This document shows, piece by piece, positions 17,625 to 25,883 of a stretch of 64,000 nt of DNA; the stretch's first letter is position 1, and every line of letters starts with the position of its first letter. Location of the stretch: assembly GCA_045539595.1 (NCBI GenBank), contig JAZQFQ010000020.1:1-64000 (forward strand), written 5' to 3'. The translations under genes were made by a program, and so were the position numbers. The notes under the pieces were generated by a model, which worked only from the letters and a program-made list of their open reading frames with translations, was not told the origin of the DNA and did not search any database. This DNA is from SIG701 sp045539595 (lineage in GTDB: Bacteria; Bacillota; Clostridia; Oscillospirales; CAG-272).

Positions 17625-18262
17625 ACATTACATCCGTATTGCCCATTCTGACGGAGGGGACAACCCTGCACGTCACCTCTCCCTTCGGATGGCGCACCGA
17701 TCCCGTGACGGGGGAGGGCGGCCAGGGGCACAAGGGCATCGACGTGACGCTGTGGCGGGGGTGGAGTGCCTTGTCCGGCATCGGTGCCGCCTGGGATGGT
17801 GTGGTGATCGGTGTCCGGGACGGAGTGGAGGGATTCGACAAAAACCGCTCCGCCGGCAACCGGGTGACCATCGATCACGGGGACGGGGTGGTGACCAAAT
17901 ATTTCCACCTGGCAAACGGAAGTATTCCGGTGCAGCTGGGCGATCACGTCACCGCCGGGCAGATGATCGGACAAATGGGATCCACCGGGTATTCTACCGG
18001 GGCGCACCTGCATTTCCAGTTGGAGATCGGCGGCGAACCCGTGGATCCTCTGCCGTTCCTTCTCGGGGAGGAGGGCGTCCCGGAGCAGCCCACCGACGAC
18101 ATGGACAACACCCCCGCCGCCTGGGCGGAGGAGGCGGTGTCCTGGGCGGTGGAAAACGGGATCCTGTACGGGGACGAGCACGGCAACTACCGGCTCCACG
18201 AAAACTGCACCCGGGAGATGATGCTGGTGTTCCTCTACCGGGCGGTGGGAGGCGGCGCATGA
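17621..18262 (+). CDS. M23 (LytM-like) endopeptidase with SLH-like C-terminus
   Basis: A 213-residue peptidoglycan peptidase of endolysin type. The zinc site is His37 and Asp41 in GHKGID and His131 in AHLHF, with His129 and His96 as further active-site candidates. SPFGWRTDP is the typical N-terminal strand. Residues 164-210 resemble one SLH repeat (WAEEAVSWAVENGIL.GDE.GNY...CTREMM...LYRAV), a cell-wall-binding unit often found on Clostridial phage lysins. There is no signal peptide, so release would depend on a holin, and two holin-like genes follow at once. Overlaps of 4 bases exist at both ends. Confidence 0.88.
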   Translation: MNITSVLPILTEGTTLHVTSPFGWRTDPVTGEGGQGHKGIDVTLWRGWSALSGIGAAWDGVVIGVRDGVEGFDKNRSAGNRVTIDHGDGVVTKYFHLANGSIPVQLGDHVTAGQMIGQMGSTGYSTGAHLHFQLEIGGEPVDPLPFLLGEEGVPEQPTDDMDNTPAAWAEEAVSWAVENGILYGDEHGNYRLHENCTREMMLVFLYRAVGGGA

Positions 18263-18519
18263 AGAAGATGGAGTTTTCCAAGATCATCGTGGCCGCCACG
18301 ATCCTGCTGGTATATCCGGCGGTGATCCTGCTGTCCTGGCGGGTGATCGAGTTGGCGGAGATGGCCGTTACCCTGAAATTCACGGGTGCGCTGCCGTACC
18401 TGACCGCCATTATCACCCCCGCCTGGGCGGCCTTCGCCACCATCCTTGGCTTCTATTTCAACAAGGCCAAGGGCGAGAACAAAGAGAAGATCCGCAAATC
18501 GGGAAAAATTGATTATTAA
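18259..18519 (+). CDS. Small two-helix membrane protein, holin-like
   Basis: 86 residues, start ATG at 18259 overlapping the stop of the M23 gene (ATGA). Two hydrophobic segments (about residues 8-28, KIIVAATILLVYPAVILLSW, and 44-66, LPYLTAIITPAWAAFATILG) are followed by a Lys/Glu-rich tail. Topology, size and position beside a lysin fit a holin or antiholin. No named family is recognised. Confidence 0.7.
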   Translation: MKKMEFSKIIVAATILLVYPAVILLSWRVIELAEMAVTLKFTGALPYLTAIITPAWAAFATILGFYFNKAKGENKEKIRKSGKIDY

Positions 18520-18532
18520 GAAAGAGGTACAT

Positions 18533-18823
18533 ATGGAAAGGCTGAAACAGAAACTGTCCTCCCGCAAGCTGTGGGCGGCCATCATCGCGGTGATCGTGGT
18601 GCTGGCGGTCACAATCCTGGGGGAGGAATTGACCCCCGAAACCGTCGCCACGCTGGAATGCGTGGTGGGCGCCGCCATGGCCTACATCTTCGGCGAGGGC
18701 GCCGTGGATGTGGCCCGCGTCATCGCCGAGGCGGTGAAGAAAGCGTATGCGGCGGCGTATGAGGTGGTCGGGGAGGACACCGAAACGGGCGAGGAAGACT
18801 GGCTTTTGTATAAAAAAGAATAA
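18533..18823 (+). CDS. Phage holin-like membrane protein
   Basis: 96 residues starting at 18533 with AGAGG upstream. The N-terminal SSRKLWAAIIAVIVVLAVTI is the usual first membrane segment of a common Firmicutes phage-holin type (short basic start, S-x-K-x-W, then a hydrophobic helix). A second, weaker hydrophobic stretch lies near ATLECVVGAAMAYIFGEG. The tail is helical and acidic. It is the last gene of the cassette, 13 bases after the preceding one. Confidence 0.72.
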   Translation: MERLKQKLSSRKLWAAIIAVIVVLAVTILGEELTPETVATLECVVGAAMAYIFGEGAVDVARVIAEAVKKAYAAAYEVVGEDTETGEEDWLLYKKE

Positions 18824-18830
18824 CGACACC

Positions 18831-18868
18831 GGGCGGGAGGGCAATATTGCCCTGCCGCTTGCTTCCTT
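18831..18868 (+). terminator. Probable terminator of the fibre/lysis operon
   Basis: GGGCA-ATAT-TGCCC (18838-18851) is extended by imperfect pairing of GGCGG with the following GCCGC, then TTGCTTCCTTTTTT. The T run is a few bases away from the stem. Confidence 0.5.
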
Positions 18869-18882
18869 TTTTATAAAATACC

Positions 18883-18911
18883 TTGACAAAAACCACGCTC
18901 TGTGCTACAAT
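18883..18911 (+). promoter_or_regulatory. Promoter of the ileS T-box leader
   Basis: TTGACA (18883-18888), 17-base spacer, TACAAT (18906-18911). Confidence 0.85.
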
Positions 18912-18917
18912 TTCCTT

Positions 18918-19150
18918 GTCTATAAAGGCGCAGAGGAAGAGAGTACGTGCGGCGCAAAAAAGGCACAGCGAGTCGGGGGCGGTGAAAGCCCGGCATCTTT
19001 TTTCGCACGGAAGATCACTTCGGAGCCGCAGGGGTGAAAGCAGTAGCTCCTGCCGGATACCGTCCGTTACCACGGTCGCATATGTTCGTATGCAGGTGGT
19101 ATAGCGAAGCGCGCCTTCGTCCTGTGGGACGGGGGATTTTTATTTTTCGA
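18918..19150 (+). promoter_or_regulatory. T-box riboswitch (isoleucine)
   Basis: The leader between promoter and ileS has the T-box parts: a stem I region with AGAGAGTA (from about 18939) and GGTGAAAGCC (about 18981), a candidate specifier ATC in GGAAGATCACTTCGGAG (about 19009-19026), and the T-box AGGTGGTATAGCG (19094-19106), whose TGGT bulge (19097-19100) would pair with an uncharged tRNA end carrying discriminator A, as in tRNA-Ile. The antiterminator AGG plus GCGAAG pairs with CTTCGT plus CCT (19115-19123). The competing terminator stem starts at 19114. Uncharged tRNA-Ile should switch on ileS. Confidence 0.9.
19114..19147 (+). terminator. T-box regulated terminator
   Basis: CCTTCGTCC (19114-19122) pairs with GGACGGGGG (19127-19135), two G-U pairs, loop TGTG, then ATTTTTATTTTT. 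It shares its 5' arm with the antiterminator. Confidence 0.88.
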
Positions 19151-19172
19151 TTATTATTGTAAGGAGTGCGTT

Positions 19173-22100
19173 ATGTACAAGAAAGTCCCAACGAATCTGG
19201 ATTTCGTAAGCCGTGAACAAGAAACCCTTGCGTTCTGGAACGAAAATCACATTTTCGAGAAGTCCCTGGAGCACCGCAAGGGCGGCCGGGGTTACACATT
19301 CTATGACGGTCCTCCCACCGCCAACGGCAAGCCCCACATCGGTCACGTGCTGACCCGTGTCACCAAGGACATGATTCCCCGCTACCGCTGCATGAAGGGT
19401 TACGATGTGCCCCGCAAGGCGGGCTGGGACACCCACGGTCTGCCGGTAGAGCTGGAAGTGGAGAAGCTTCTTGGCCTGGACGGCAAGGAGCAGATCGAAA
19501 CCTACGGTATCGATCCCTTCATCACCAAGTGTAAGGAGAGCGTCTGGAAATACAAGGGCATGTGGGAGGATTTCTCCGGCACCGTCGGTTTCTGGGCGGA
19601 TATGGATCATCCCTATGTTACCTATCACAACGACTATATTGAATCCGAGTGGTGGGCACTGAAGAAGATCTGGGAGAAGGATCTGCTCTATAAGGGCTTC
19701 AAGATCGTTCCCTACTGCCCCCGCTGCGGAACCCCTCTGTCCACTCACGAGGTGGCCCAGGGCTACAAGGCGGTCAAGGAGCGCTCTGCCATCGCCCGCT
19801 TCAAGGTAAAGGAGGAGGACGCCTACATCCTGGCATGGACAACCACTCCCTGGACTCTTCCCTCAAACGTTGCTCTCTGCGTAAATCCCGACGAGATCTA
19901 CGTGAAGGTAAAGGCCGCCGACGGCTACACCTACTATCTGGCTAAGGCACTGGCGGATACCGTTCTCGGTTCTTTGAAAACCGAGGATACCCCCGCTTAC
20001 GAGATCCTCGCTGAGTACAAGGGTACCGATCTGGAATACAAGGAATATGAGCCTTTGTTCGAGTGCGCTATCCCCGTTTGCGAGAAGCAGCACAAGAAGG
20101 CGCACTATGTGACCTGCGACAACTACGTTACCATGTCCGACGGTACCGGTGTGGTTCACATCGCGCCCGCCTTCGGTGCGGATGACGCCAATGTGGGCCG
20201 CAAATACGATCTGCCCTTCGTGCAGTTCGTGGACGCCAAGGGTGACATGACCGAGGAGACTCCCTTCGCCGGCGTATTTGTCAAGAAGGCGGATCCTATG
20301 GTGCTCACCGATCTGGACAAGCGCGGTCTGCTCTTCGACGCGCCCAAGTTCGAGCATGAGTATCCCTTCTGCTGGCGCTGTGACACTCCCCTGATCTACT
20401 ACGCAAGAGAATCCTGGTTCATCAAGATGACCGCGGTTCGTGAGGATCTGATCCGCAACAACAACACCATCAACTGGATCCCCGAATCCATCGGCAAGGG
20501 CCGCTTCGGCGACTGGCTGGAGAATGTACAGGATTGGGGTATCAGCCGTAACCGCTATTGGGGCACGCCTCTGAACATCTGGGAATGCTCCTGCGGTCAC
20601 CGCCACGCCATCGGCTCCATCGCCGAACTCAAGGAAATGGCCATCGAGTGCCCGGAGGAGATCGAACTCCACCGCCCCTACGTGGATGCCGTAAAACTGA
20701 AGTGTCCCGAGTGCGGCGGCGAGATGACGCGCGTGCCCGAGGTCATCGACTGCTGGTTCGACTCCGGTGCCATGCCCTTCGCACAGCATCACTATCCCTT
20801 TGAAAATCACGAGGCATTTGAGGCACAGTTCCCCGCCGACTTCATCTCCGAGGCAGTGGACCAGACCCGCGGTTGGTTCTATTCCCTGCTCGCCATCTCT
20901 ACCCTGCTCTTCAACCGTGCGCCCTTCAAGAACGTCATCGTTCTCGGCCACGTGCAGGATGAAAACGGACAGAAGATGTCCAAGTCCAAGGGCAACGCGG
21001 TGGATCCCTTCGATGCTCTTTCCACCTACGGTGCCGACGCGATCCGCTGGTACTTCTACACCAACTCCGCGCCCTGGCTGCCCAACCGCTTCTACGGCAA
21101 GGCCGTGGTGGAAGGTCAGCGCAAGTTCATGGGCACTTTGTGGAACACCTACGCGTTCTGGGTACTGTACGCGGACATCGATTCCTTCGATCCCACCAAG
21201 TACAACCTGAAGGACTGCGCCCTGACCGTGATGGATCGCTTCATTCTGTCCCGTCTGAACACCACCGTGGCGGAGACCGACGATCATCTGGCGAACTACC
21301 GTATCCCCGAGGCAGCCAAGTCTCTCTCCACCTTCGTGGATGAGCTGTCCAACTGGTATGTGCGCCGCTGCCGTGAGCGTTTCTGGGGCAAGGATATGAC
21401 GGAGGACAAGATTGCCGCGTTCATGACGCTGTACACCTGTCTGGTCACCATCGCCAAGGCATCCGCCCCCATGATCCCCTTCATGGCCGAGGATATCTAT
21501 CAGAATCTGGTGCGCACCGTGGACGTAAATGCTCCCGAGAGCATCCATCTGTGCGATTATCCCGAATCTGACGCTTCCTACATCGACCGCCAGCTGGAGA
21601 CCGACATGGACTTCGTTCTGCGTGTGGTTGTTCTGGGCCGCAGCGCCCGCAACGGCTCCAACATCAAGAACCGTCAGCCTCTGTCCGATATGTACGTGAA
21701 GTGCGAGCGGGAGATCAGCGACTATTATCGCCAGATCGTTGAGGAAGAATTGAACATCAAGCACGTGGAATTTGTGGCCGATGTATCCCCCTTCTCCTCT
21801 TACAGCTTCAAGCCCCAGCTGAAGACCGTAGGTCCCAAGTACGGCAAGCTGCTGGGCAAGATCCGCACCGCTCTTACCGAATTGGACGGCAACGCCGCCA
21901 AAGCCGAGTTGGATGCAAACGGCTCCCTGAAGTTTGACTTCGACGGGGAGGAAGTGATCCTCACCGAAGCGGATCTGCTCATCGAGATCCAGCAGAAGGA
22001 AGGCTACTTCTCCGCCGCAGAGCGTGACATCGTGATTGCTTTGAACACCACCCTGACGGATGCGCTGATTGAGGAAGGTTTCGTAAGAGAGATCATCTCC

Positions 22101-22316
22101 AAGATCCAGACCATGCGTAAGGATGCGGACTTCAACGTAACCGATCACATCCGCGTAGGCATCACGGGAAGCGAAAAGCTTCTGGCCATCGCCGCGCGTG
22201 GCCGTGATGAGATCGCCGGTGCGGTTCTGGCCGATGCATTCGATTGCACCGACGGCATCGCCAAGGATTGGAATATCAACGGCGAGGACGTAACCATCAC
22301 CGTAGCGAAGATCTGA
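19173..22316 (+). CDS. ileS: Isoleucyl-tRNA synthetase, type 2 (eukaryote-like)
   Basis: A 1047-residue class I synthetase that charges tRNA-Ile. HIGH is at residues 55-58 in YDGPPTANGKPHIGHVL and KMSKS at 601-605. CP1 editing domain blocks (AWTTTPWTLPSN, YKGTDLEY) are present. GPPTANGKPHIGH, the length above 1000 and the C-terminal architecture place it in the IleRS2 clade, which is generally insensitive to mupirocin (known for the clade, not tested here). AAGGAG precedes the ATG. Expression is controlled by the T-box. It is monocistronic. Confidence 0.96.
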   Translation: MYKKVPTNLDFVSREQETLAFWNENHIFEKSLEHRKGGRGYTFYDGPPTANGKPHIGHVLTRVTKDMIPRYRCMKGYDVPRKAGWDTHGLPVELEVEKLLGLDGKEQIETYGIDPFITKCKESVWKYKGMWEDFSGTVGFWADMDHPYVTYHNDYIESEWWALKKIWEKDLLYKGFKIVPYCPRCGTPLSTHEVAQGYKAVKERSAIARFKVKEEDAYILAWTTTPWTLPSNVALCVNPDEIYVKVKAADGYTYYLAKALADTVLGSLKTEDTPAYEILAEYKGTDLEYKEYEPLFECAIPVCEKQHKKAHYVTCDNYVTMSDGTGVVHIAPAFGADDANVGRKYDLPFVQFVDAKGDMTEETPFAGVFVKKADPMVLTDLDKRGLLFDAPKFEHEYPFCWRCDTPLIYYARESWFIKMTAVREDLIRNNNTINWIPESIGKGRFGDWLENVQDWGISRNRYWGTPLNIWECSCGHRHAIGSIAELKEMAIECPEEIELHRPYVDAVKLKCPECGGEMTRVPEVIDCWFDSGAMPFAQHHYPFENHEAFEAQFPADFISEAVDQTRGWFYSLLAISTLLFNRAPFKNVIVLGHVQDENGQKMSKSKGNAVDPFDALSTYGADAIRWYFYTNSAPWLPNRFYGKAVVEGQRKFMGTLWNTYAFWVLYADIDSFDPTKYNLKDCALTVMDRFILSRLNTTVAETDDHLANYRIPEAAKSLSTFVDELSNWYVRRCRERFWGKDMTEDKIAAFMTLYTCLVTIAKASAPMIPFMAEDIYQNLVRTVDVNAPESIHLCDYPESDASYIDRQLETDMDFVLRVVVLGRSARNGSNIKNRQPLSDMYVKCEREISDYYRQIVEEELNIKHVEFVADVSPFSSYSFKPQLKTVGPKYGKLLGKIRTALTELDGNAAKAELDANGSLKFDFDGEEVILTEADLLIEIQQKEGYFSAAERDIVIALNTTLTDALIEEGFVREIISKIQTMRKDADFNVTDHIRVGITGSEKLLAIAARGRDEIAGAVLADAFDCTDGIAKDWNINGEDVTITVAKI

Positions 22317-22326
22317 GAATAACAAA

Positions 22327-22360
22327 AGAGGCGGCTGCCATCGGGCAGCCCCCTTTGTTT
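22327..22360. terminator. Bidirectional terminator, ileS and murE2
   Basis: GGCTGCC (22333-22339) and GGCAGCC (22344-22350) form the core stem, extended by AAGAG/CCTTT-type pairing across one mismatch. TTTGTTTT follows on the plus strand and CTCTTTTGTT on the minus strand. Confidence 0.8.
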
Positions 22361-23844
22361 TATTTCTTTGATTTTTCCTCCGCCAGGATCGCGGCACATT
22401 CCTCTTCCAGAATAACCCGCTCCCGAAAGGGCACCTTCCGTCCGCCGATAAGCTGGTAGGTTTCGTGTCCTTTTCCGGCAAACAGCACGATATCGCCCGG
22501 TCGGGACATACGGACGGCAGTGCGCACCGCCACTTCCCGATCCTCGATCTCTGCCCGAGGGCAGTCGGGATGGAGATGCTCACCGATCTCCCGAATGATG
22601 GCCATTGGCGATTCGAAATCCGGATTATCGGAGGTGATGATGCAGAAATCCGCAAGCTCGCCTGCGGCGGATGCCAACTCCGCCCGGCGGTTCTGGGACT
22701 TGCCCCCCACCGATCCGAACACGCAGATCAGCCGCACAGGACGGTATTCCCGAAGCACCGACAATGCACTGCGCAAACTGAGGCCGTTGTGGGCGTAATC
22801 GATCACAAACGTCCGCCCCGGCAGGTTGCCCGCAATTTCAAACCGGCCCTGCACCGGAGCAGTTTTCAGCGCGTCAGCGCTGTCCTTCACGCTCACGCCG
22901 TACACGGATGCTACCGCCATGGCGGCCAGGGCATTATGCACGGAGAAGTGGCCCGGGGACAAAACGGACACAGGGGTACTTCCCTCCGCCGTCACGCAGT
23001 CGAAGCGGACGCCCAGGGTGGTATCCTCCCGATAATTCTCAATATCCCTTGCCACCAGATCCGCCTTGCCCAAGCCGAAGGAGATGCGGCGGGCATCGGT
23101 TTCGCCCAGCATATCCGGCCACATGGCGTCGTCGGCGTTATAGATGGCATAACGGACGCCGTATTCGGAAAACAGCCGGGCTTTCGATGCGGCGTAATGT
23201 TCAAAATTGGGATGCTCCACATCGCTGATGTGATCGGGGGACAGATTGGTAAACACGCCCACCTCGAAGGGAATGCCGTACACGCGGCTGTGAGCCAGGG
23301 CCTGGGAGGACACCTCCAATACCGCGTACTCCATCCCGGCACGGAGCATCTGATCGAAATACATATGAAGCTCCCGGCTCTCGGGGGTGGTGTTCACCGT
23401 CTCCAGATGGGTATCTCCGATGGTGACTCCGTTGGAGCCAATATAGGCGCATTTTTTGCCCATACGGTTCAGGATGGCCGCTACCATCAGCGCGGTGGTG
23501 GTCTTCCCTTTGGTGCCGGTGATGCCGATGATGTGCAGCCGATCTGCCGGACGTCCGTAGAACTCCGCGCTGATGACCGCCAGGGTCTGTCTTGTATCCT
23601 CCACGCGAATCACCACCGCGTCCGGGGGCAGATCCACTTCCCGACAAACAAGAAACGCCCGGCATCCCTGCGCATAGGCAGACGGGGCGTAGTTATGCCC
23701 GTCGGACCGGGCACCCACCAGACACACAAACAGGCACCCTTCCCCCGCACGGCGGGAATCGTATTCGATACGCCGGATGTCCGTATCGGGGATCGGAGAG
23801 GATCCCGAAACGGAAACGCGGGCGAACAGATCACACAGACGCAT
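22360..23844 (-). CDS. Second MurE-type UDP-MurNAc-dipeptide ligase (non-dcw copy)
   Basis: A 494-residue ATP-dependent Mur ligase that adds the third amino acid to UDP-MurNAc-L-Ala-D-Glu. P-loop GTKGKTTT is at 110-117. NTTPESRELH and EVSSQALAHSR bind the substrate, YAHN opens the C-terminal domain, and GKGHETYQ lies near the end. The amino-acid-selecting motif is DNPD (406-409). meso-DAP enzymes have DNPR and Staphylococcus-type Lys enzymes DNPA, so the Arg that binds the DAP carboxylate is missing. This points to Lys or another diamino acid. It is the last gene of the D-Asp cassette, 25 bases after the racemase. A different MurE lies at 52030. Confidence 0.9.
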   Translation of the reverse strand: MRLCDLFARVSVSGSSPIPDTDIRRIEYDSRRAGEGCLFVCLVGARSDGHNYAPSAYAQGCRAFLVCREVDLPPDAVVIRVEDTRQTLAVISAEFYGRPADRLHIIGITGTKGKTTTALMVAAILNRMGKKCAYIGSNGVTIGDTHLETVNTTPESRELHMYFDQMLRAGMEYAVLEVSSQALAHSRVYGIPFEVGVFTNLSPDHISDVEHPNFEHYAASKARLFSEYGVRYAIYNADDAMWPDMLGETDARRISFGLGKADLVARDIENYREDTTLGVRFDCVTAEGSTPVSVLSPGHFSVHNALAAMAVASVYGVSVKDSADALKTAPVQGRFEIAGNLPGRTFVIDYAHNGLSLRSALSVLREYRPVRLICVFGSVGGKSQNRRAELASAAGELADFCIITSDNPDFESPMAIIREIGEHLHPDCPRAEIEDREVAVRTAVRMSRPGDIVLFAGKGHETYQLIGGRKVPFRERVILEEECAAILAEEKSKK

Positions 23845-23869
23845 AGAAAAACGGCTCCTTTCGGCTCAA

Positions 23870-24616
23870 TCAGATCTGCATTTCGGGATCCATCCGAGAG
23901 AACTCCTCCCGGAATCCCTGGGTTTGACTGCCGCACATGGTGATGGCCCGGCAGGCCAGCACCTGCAAGGAATCGATAAACATTTCCTCCCGGGGAATCT
24001 CCCGTGCCGCCACGGACAACTCGGTACAGCCGAGGATCATGCAGTCGCATCCCTGCTGCTGCAGGGGACGGACGGCTTCATACAAGAGGGCGGGATCGCT
24101 TCGCAGGCCCCGCTTGACATAATCGTAAATGATGTGGGTCAGTTTCGCCTGACAGGCAGCATCCGGCACGGCGTAGCCGATGCCCTCTTTTTCCAAAGCA
24201 CTCTGATACGCCCCCGAGGCAATGGTACCCTCGGTGGCCAGAATGCCCGCCTTTGTATGCCCGCAACTCCGGACAAAATGGGCCGTTTCCCGTATGATGC
24301 TGGGCACGGGCACGGACACGGAGTCACGAACCTGATCGATAAAATAGTGGGCGGTATTGCAGGGGATCACAATGGCGCGGGCGCCGAAGGCTTCCAGAGC
24401 CTTGGCATCCTCGATCATAGCCGGCAAAGGGCTGTCGGCACTGCGGCCCAGGATGAAATCCGTCCGATCGGGCGTGGACGCACGGCTGGACAGTATGATA
24501 TCGATATGATCCTGATCCCGCTCGGCCTTGGTGTGGGCGGTGATCATCTCATAGAAATACGCGCTCGCCATCGGGCCAAGCCCGCCGAGAACGCCCAAAA
24601 GATGCGGTGAATGCAT
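23870..24616 (-). CDS. racD: Aspartate/glutamate racemase family protein (probable aspartate racemase)
   Basis: A 248-residue cofactor-independent racemase with two catalytic Cys: Cys86 in PCNTAH and Cys197 in GCTELS. The N-terminal GVLGGLGPMAS is typical of aspartate racemases rather than MurI glutamate racemases. It would supply D-Asp. It lies between the D-Asp-ligase-like ATP-grasp gene (23 bases) and murE2 (25 bases), the same partnership known from Enterococcus faecium and Lactococcus cell-wall D-Asp synthesis. The substrate assignment is an inference from motif plus context. Confidence 0.85.
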   Translation of the reverse strand: MHSPHLLGVLGGLGPMASAYFYEMITAHTKAERDQDHIDIILSSRASTPDRTDFILGRSADSPLPAMIEDAKALEAFGARAIVIPCNTAHYFIDQVRDSVSVPVPSIIRETAHFVRSCGHTKAGILATEGTIASGAYQSALEKEGIGYAVPDAACQAKLTHIIYDYVKRGLRSDPALLYEAVRPLQQQGCDCMILGCTELSVAAREIPREEMFIDSLQVLACRAITMCGSQTQGFREEFSRMDPEMQI

Positions 24617-24639
24617 AATAGCCCCCGTTTAGGTTTTCG

Positions 24640-25869
24640 TTATTTTTGTGTGGGATAGTATTTCTTGAACTTCTTGCCCTGGCGGCGCAGAACCTCGCAC
24701 ACGCAGATCAGCCGCAGGGGATTCAGACAAAGATCCTTCGTATACCAGAGGGAGGAGGTGTGCTTGCCGCGGCGGGCCAAATCCCGGGCACACTTCACAA
24801 GCGATGCGTCCTCCGTGTATGTATATGCGACAGAGCGCGGAACATGATGCCAGAAATGCACGTTTTCACACATAAGGCAGTCCTCGCCCTCGGATTCGTA
24901 TACCTCCGCCGCCAGACGGGCGATATTGATTCCCGCAGAGGTGACGTAGAAGTTGCTCCGTCCCTGGCGGAGATTGATCTCAAACACCCGATAATCCTCG
25001 CCCTCGCCGGTGTATTTGATATCAAAATTGGAGAAGCCGGTGTAGCCCATATCCTCCAGCATCGCCCGGATCTTATCCGCAAAAGGCAGATTGGAGAGGG
25101 GCTCGGTCACGATGGCAGCGTGGTTGCCCAATCCCTTGGGAGTGTGCTCCTCTATCATAGTATGACCGAGGCACATAGCGCGCACGCGGCCCTTTTTATC
25201 GGAAAAGGCAGTGAGCACCCGCATGTGGGCATCACCGCCGGGGATAAACTCCTGCAGAATCATCCGCTCATCGTAGCCTGAATCGTAGATCTCGGCGATG
25301 ATCGCCTCTGCATCAGCGGCAGATTTTGCGATGTACACCTTTTTCATTCCGTCAAAGGGATGCTTCCAGTACACCACGCTGGAGGAGGGCTTGATGACGA
25401 TGGGATAGTCAAAGCCCAGCACATCGGCGGACAGATCCGCCGCGTCTGTTTTTTCTGCCAGCACCACCGTCTTCGGATAGGGGATGCCGTACTTCTCGCA
25501 GATCTCGTAAAACTCCGCCTTGCGGGATACGGAATCGAGAAACGATTCGTTCGGGCAGGCGCACAGATACCGGGGCAGCTTGTCCTTATTGCGGATGATC
25601 ATAGCGGCGTAATCGTCGGTGCATCCGAACAGGATCAGTTTTCCGTCGGGATGATTTTCGGCAAATGCCGTTAACGTTCCCAGCATTACTTCGTCCCGAT
25701 CGATCTCGGGCACGGCGGTGAAGCGGATAATGCGGGAATATTTGGTGGCGGAAACCGCATACCGGCCGAAGGCGTAGGAGATCACGCCATACTGCTCGTG
25801 AAAGGCTCTTGCCACGTTATAACAGTTCAGATCGGCGCCAAGGAGCACCGGGATAATCTTCTCAGTCAT
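24640..25869 (-). CDS. ATP-grasp ligase, D-aspartate ligase (Aslfm/AslA)-like
   Basis: A 409-residue ATP-grasp enzyme. The start IPVLLGADLNCYNVARAFHE, the block YPIVIKPSSSVVYW, RMILQEFIPGGDAHMR and FEINLRQGRSNFYVTSAG follow the E. faecium D-Asp ligase as I recall it. That enzyme attaches D-Asp to the side-chain amine of residue 3 of the peptidoglycan precursor. The E-I-N Glu/Asn pair that binds Mg is present. It is cytoplasmic with no membrane segment. It lies 14 bases after the AsnB-like gene and 23 before the racemase. An alternative would be another ATP-grasp peptide ligase, but the context makes a cross-bridge ligase the best call. Confidence 0.85.
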   Translation of the reverse strand: MTEKIIPVLLGADLNCYNVARAFHEQYGVISYAFGRYAVSATKYSRIIRFTAVPEIDRDEVMLGTLTAFAENHPDGKLILFGCTDDYAAMIIRNKDKLPRYLCACPNESFLDSVSRKAEFYEICEKYGIPYPKTVVLAEKTDAADLSADVLGFDYPIVIKPSSSVVYWKHPFDGMKKVYIAKSAADAEAIIAEIYDSGYDERMILQEFIPGGDAHMRVLTAFSDKKGRVRAMCLGHTMIEEHTPKGLGNHAAIVTEPLSNLPFADKIRAMLEDMGYTGFSNFDIKYTGEGEDYRVFEINLRQGRSNFYVTSAGINIARLAAEVYESEGEDCLMCENVHFWHHVPRSVAYTYTEDASLVKCARDLARRGKHTSSLWYTKDLCLNPLRLICVCEVLRRQGKKFKKYYPTQK

Positions 25870-25883
25870 TCTGTTTTCCTCAA

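Larger units (their letters stand above)
12877..18823. mobile_element. Compact phage-derived cassette: repressor, fibre, lysis-type proteins
   Basis: A divergent S24 repressor (-) faces five plus-strand genes: fibre, small TM protein, M23 peptidase with SLH-like tail, and two small holin-like membrane proteins. All are phage-type and tightly packed, with two ATGA overlaps. No integrase, terminase, portal, capsid, tail tube, sheath or tape-measure gene lies in the interval, and the flanks are ordinary chromosome (ABC operon, T-box/ileS). No attachment-site repeat was recognised. It may be a decayed prophage end or a domesticated module. All reading frames are intact. Confidence 0.75.

Noticed and set aside
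17617..18519. One 300-codon plus-strand frame
   Set aside because: Its first 214 codons are an out-of-frame shadow of the M23 gene. Only the last 86 codons, from ATG 18259, are a real gene.
12877..18823. Tailocin or full prophage as explanation
   Set aside because: No sheath, tube, tape-measure, baseplate hub, terminase or capsid gene is present between the ABC operon and ileS.
19863..22655. A minus-strand open frame of 930 codons
   Set aside because: Antisense to ileS and crosses its terminator.
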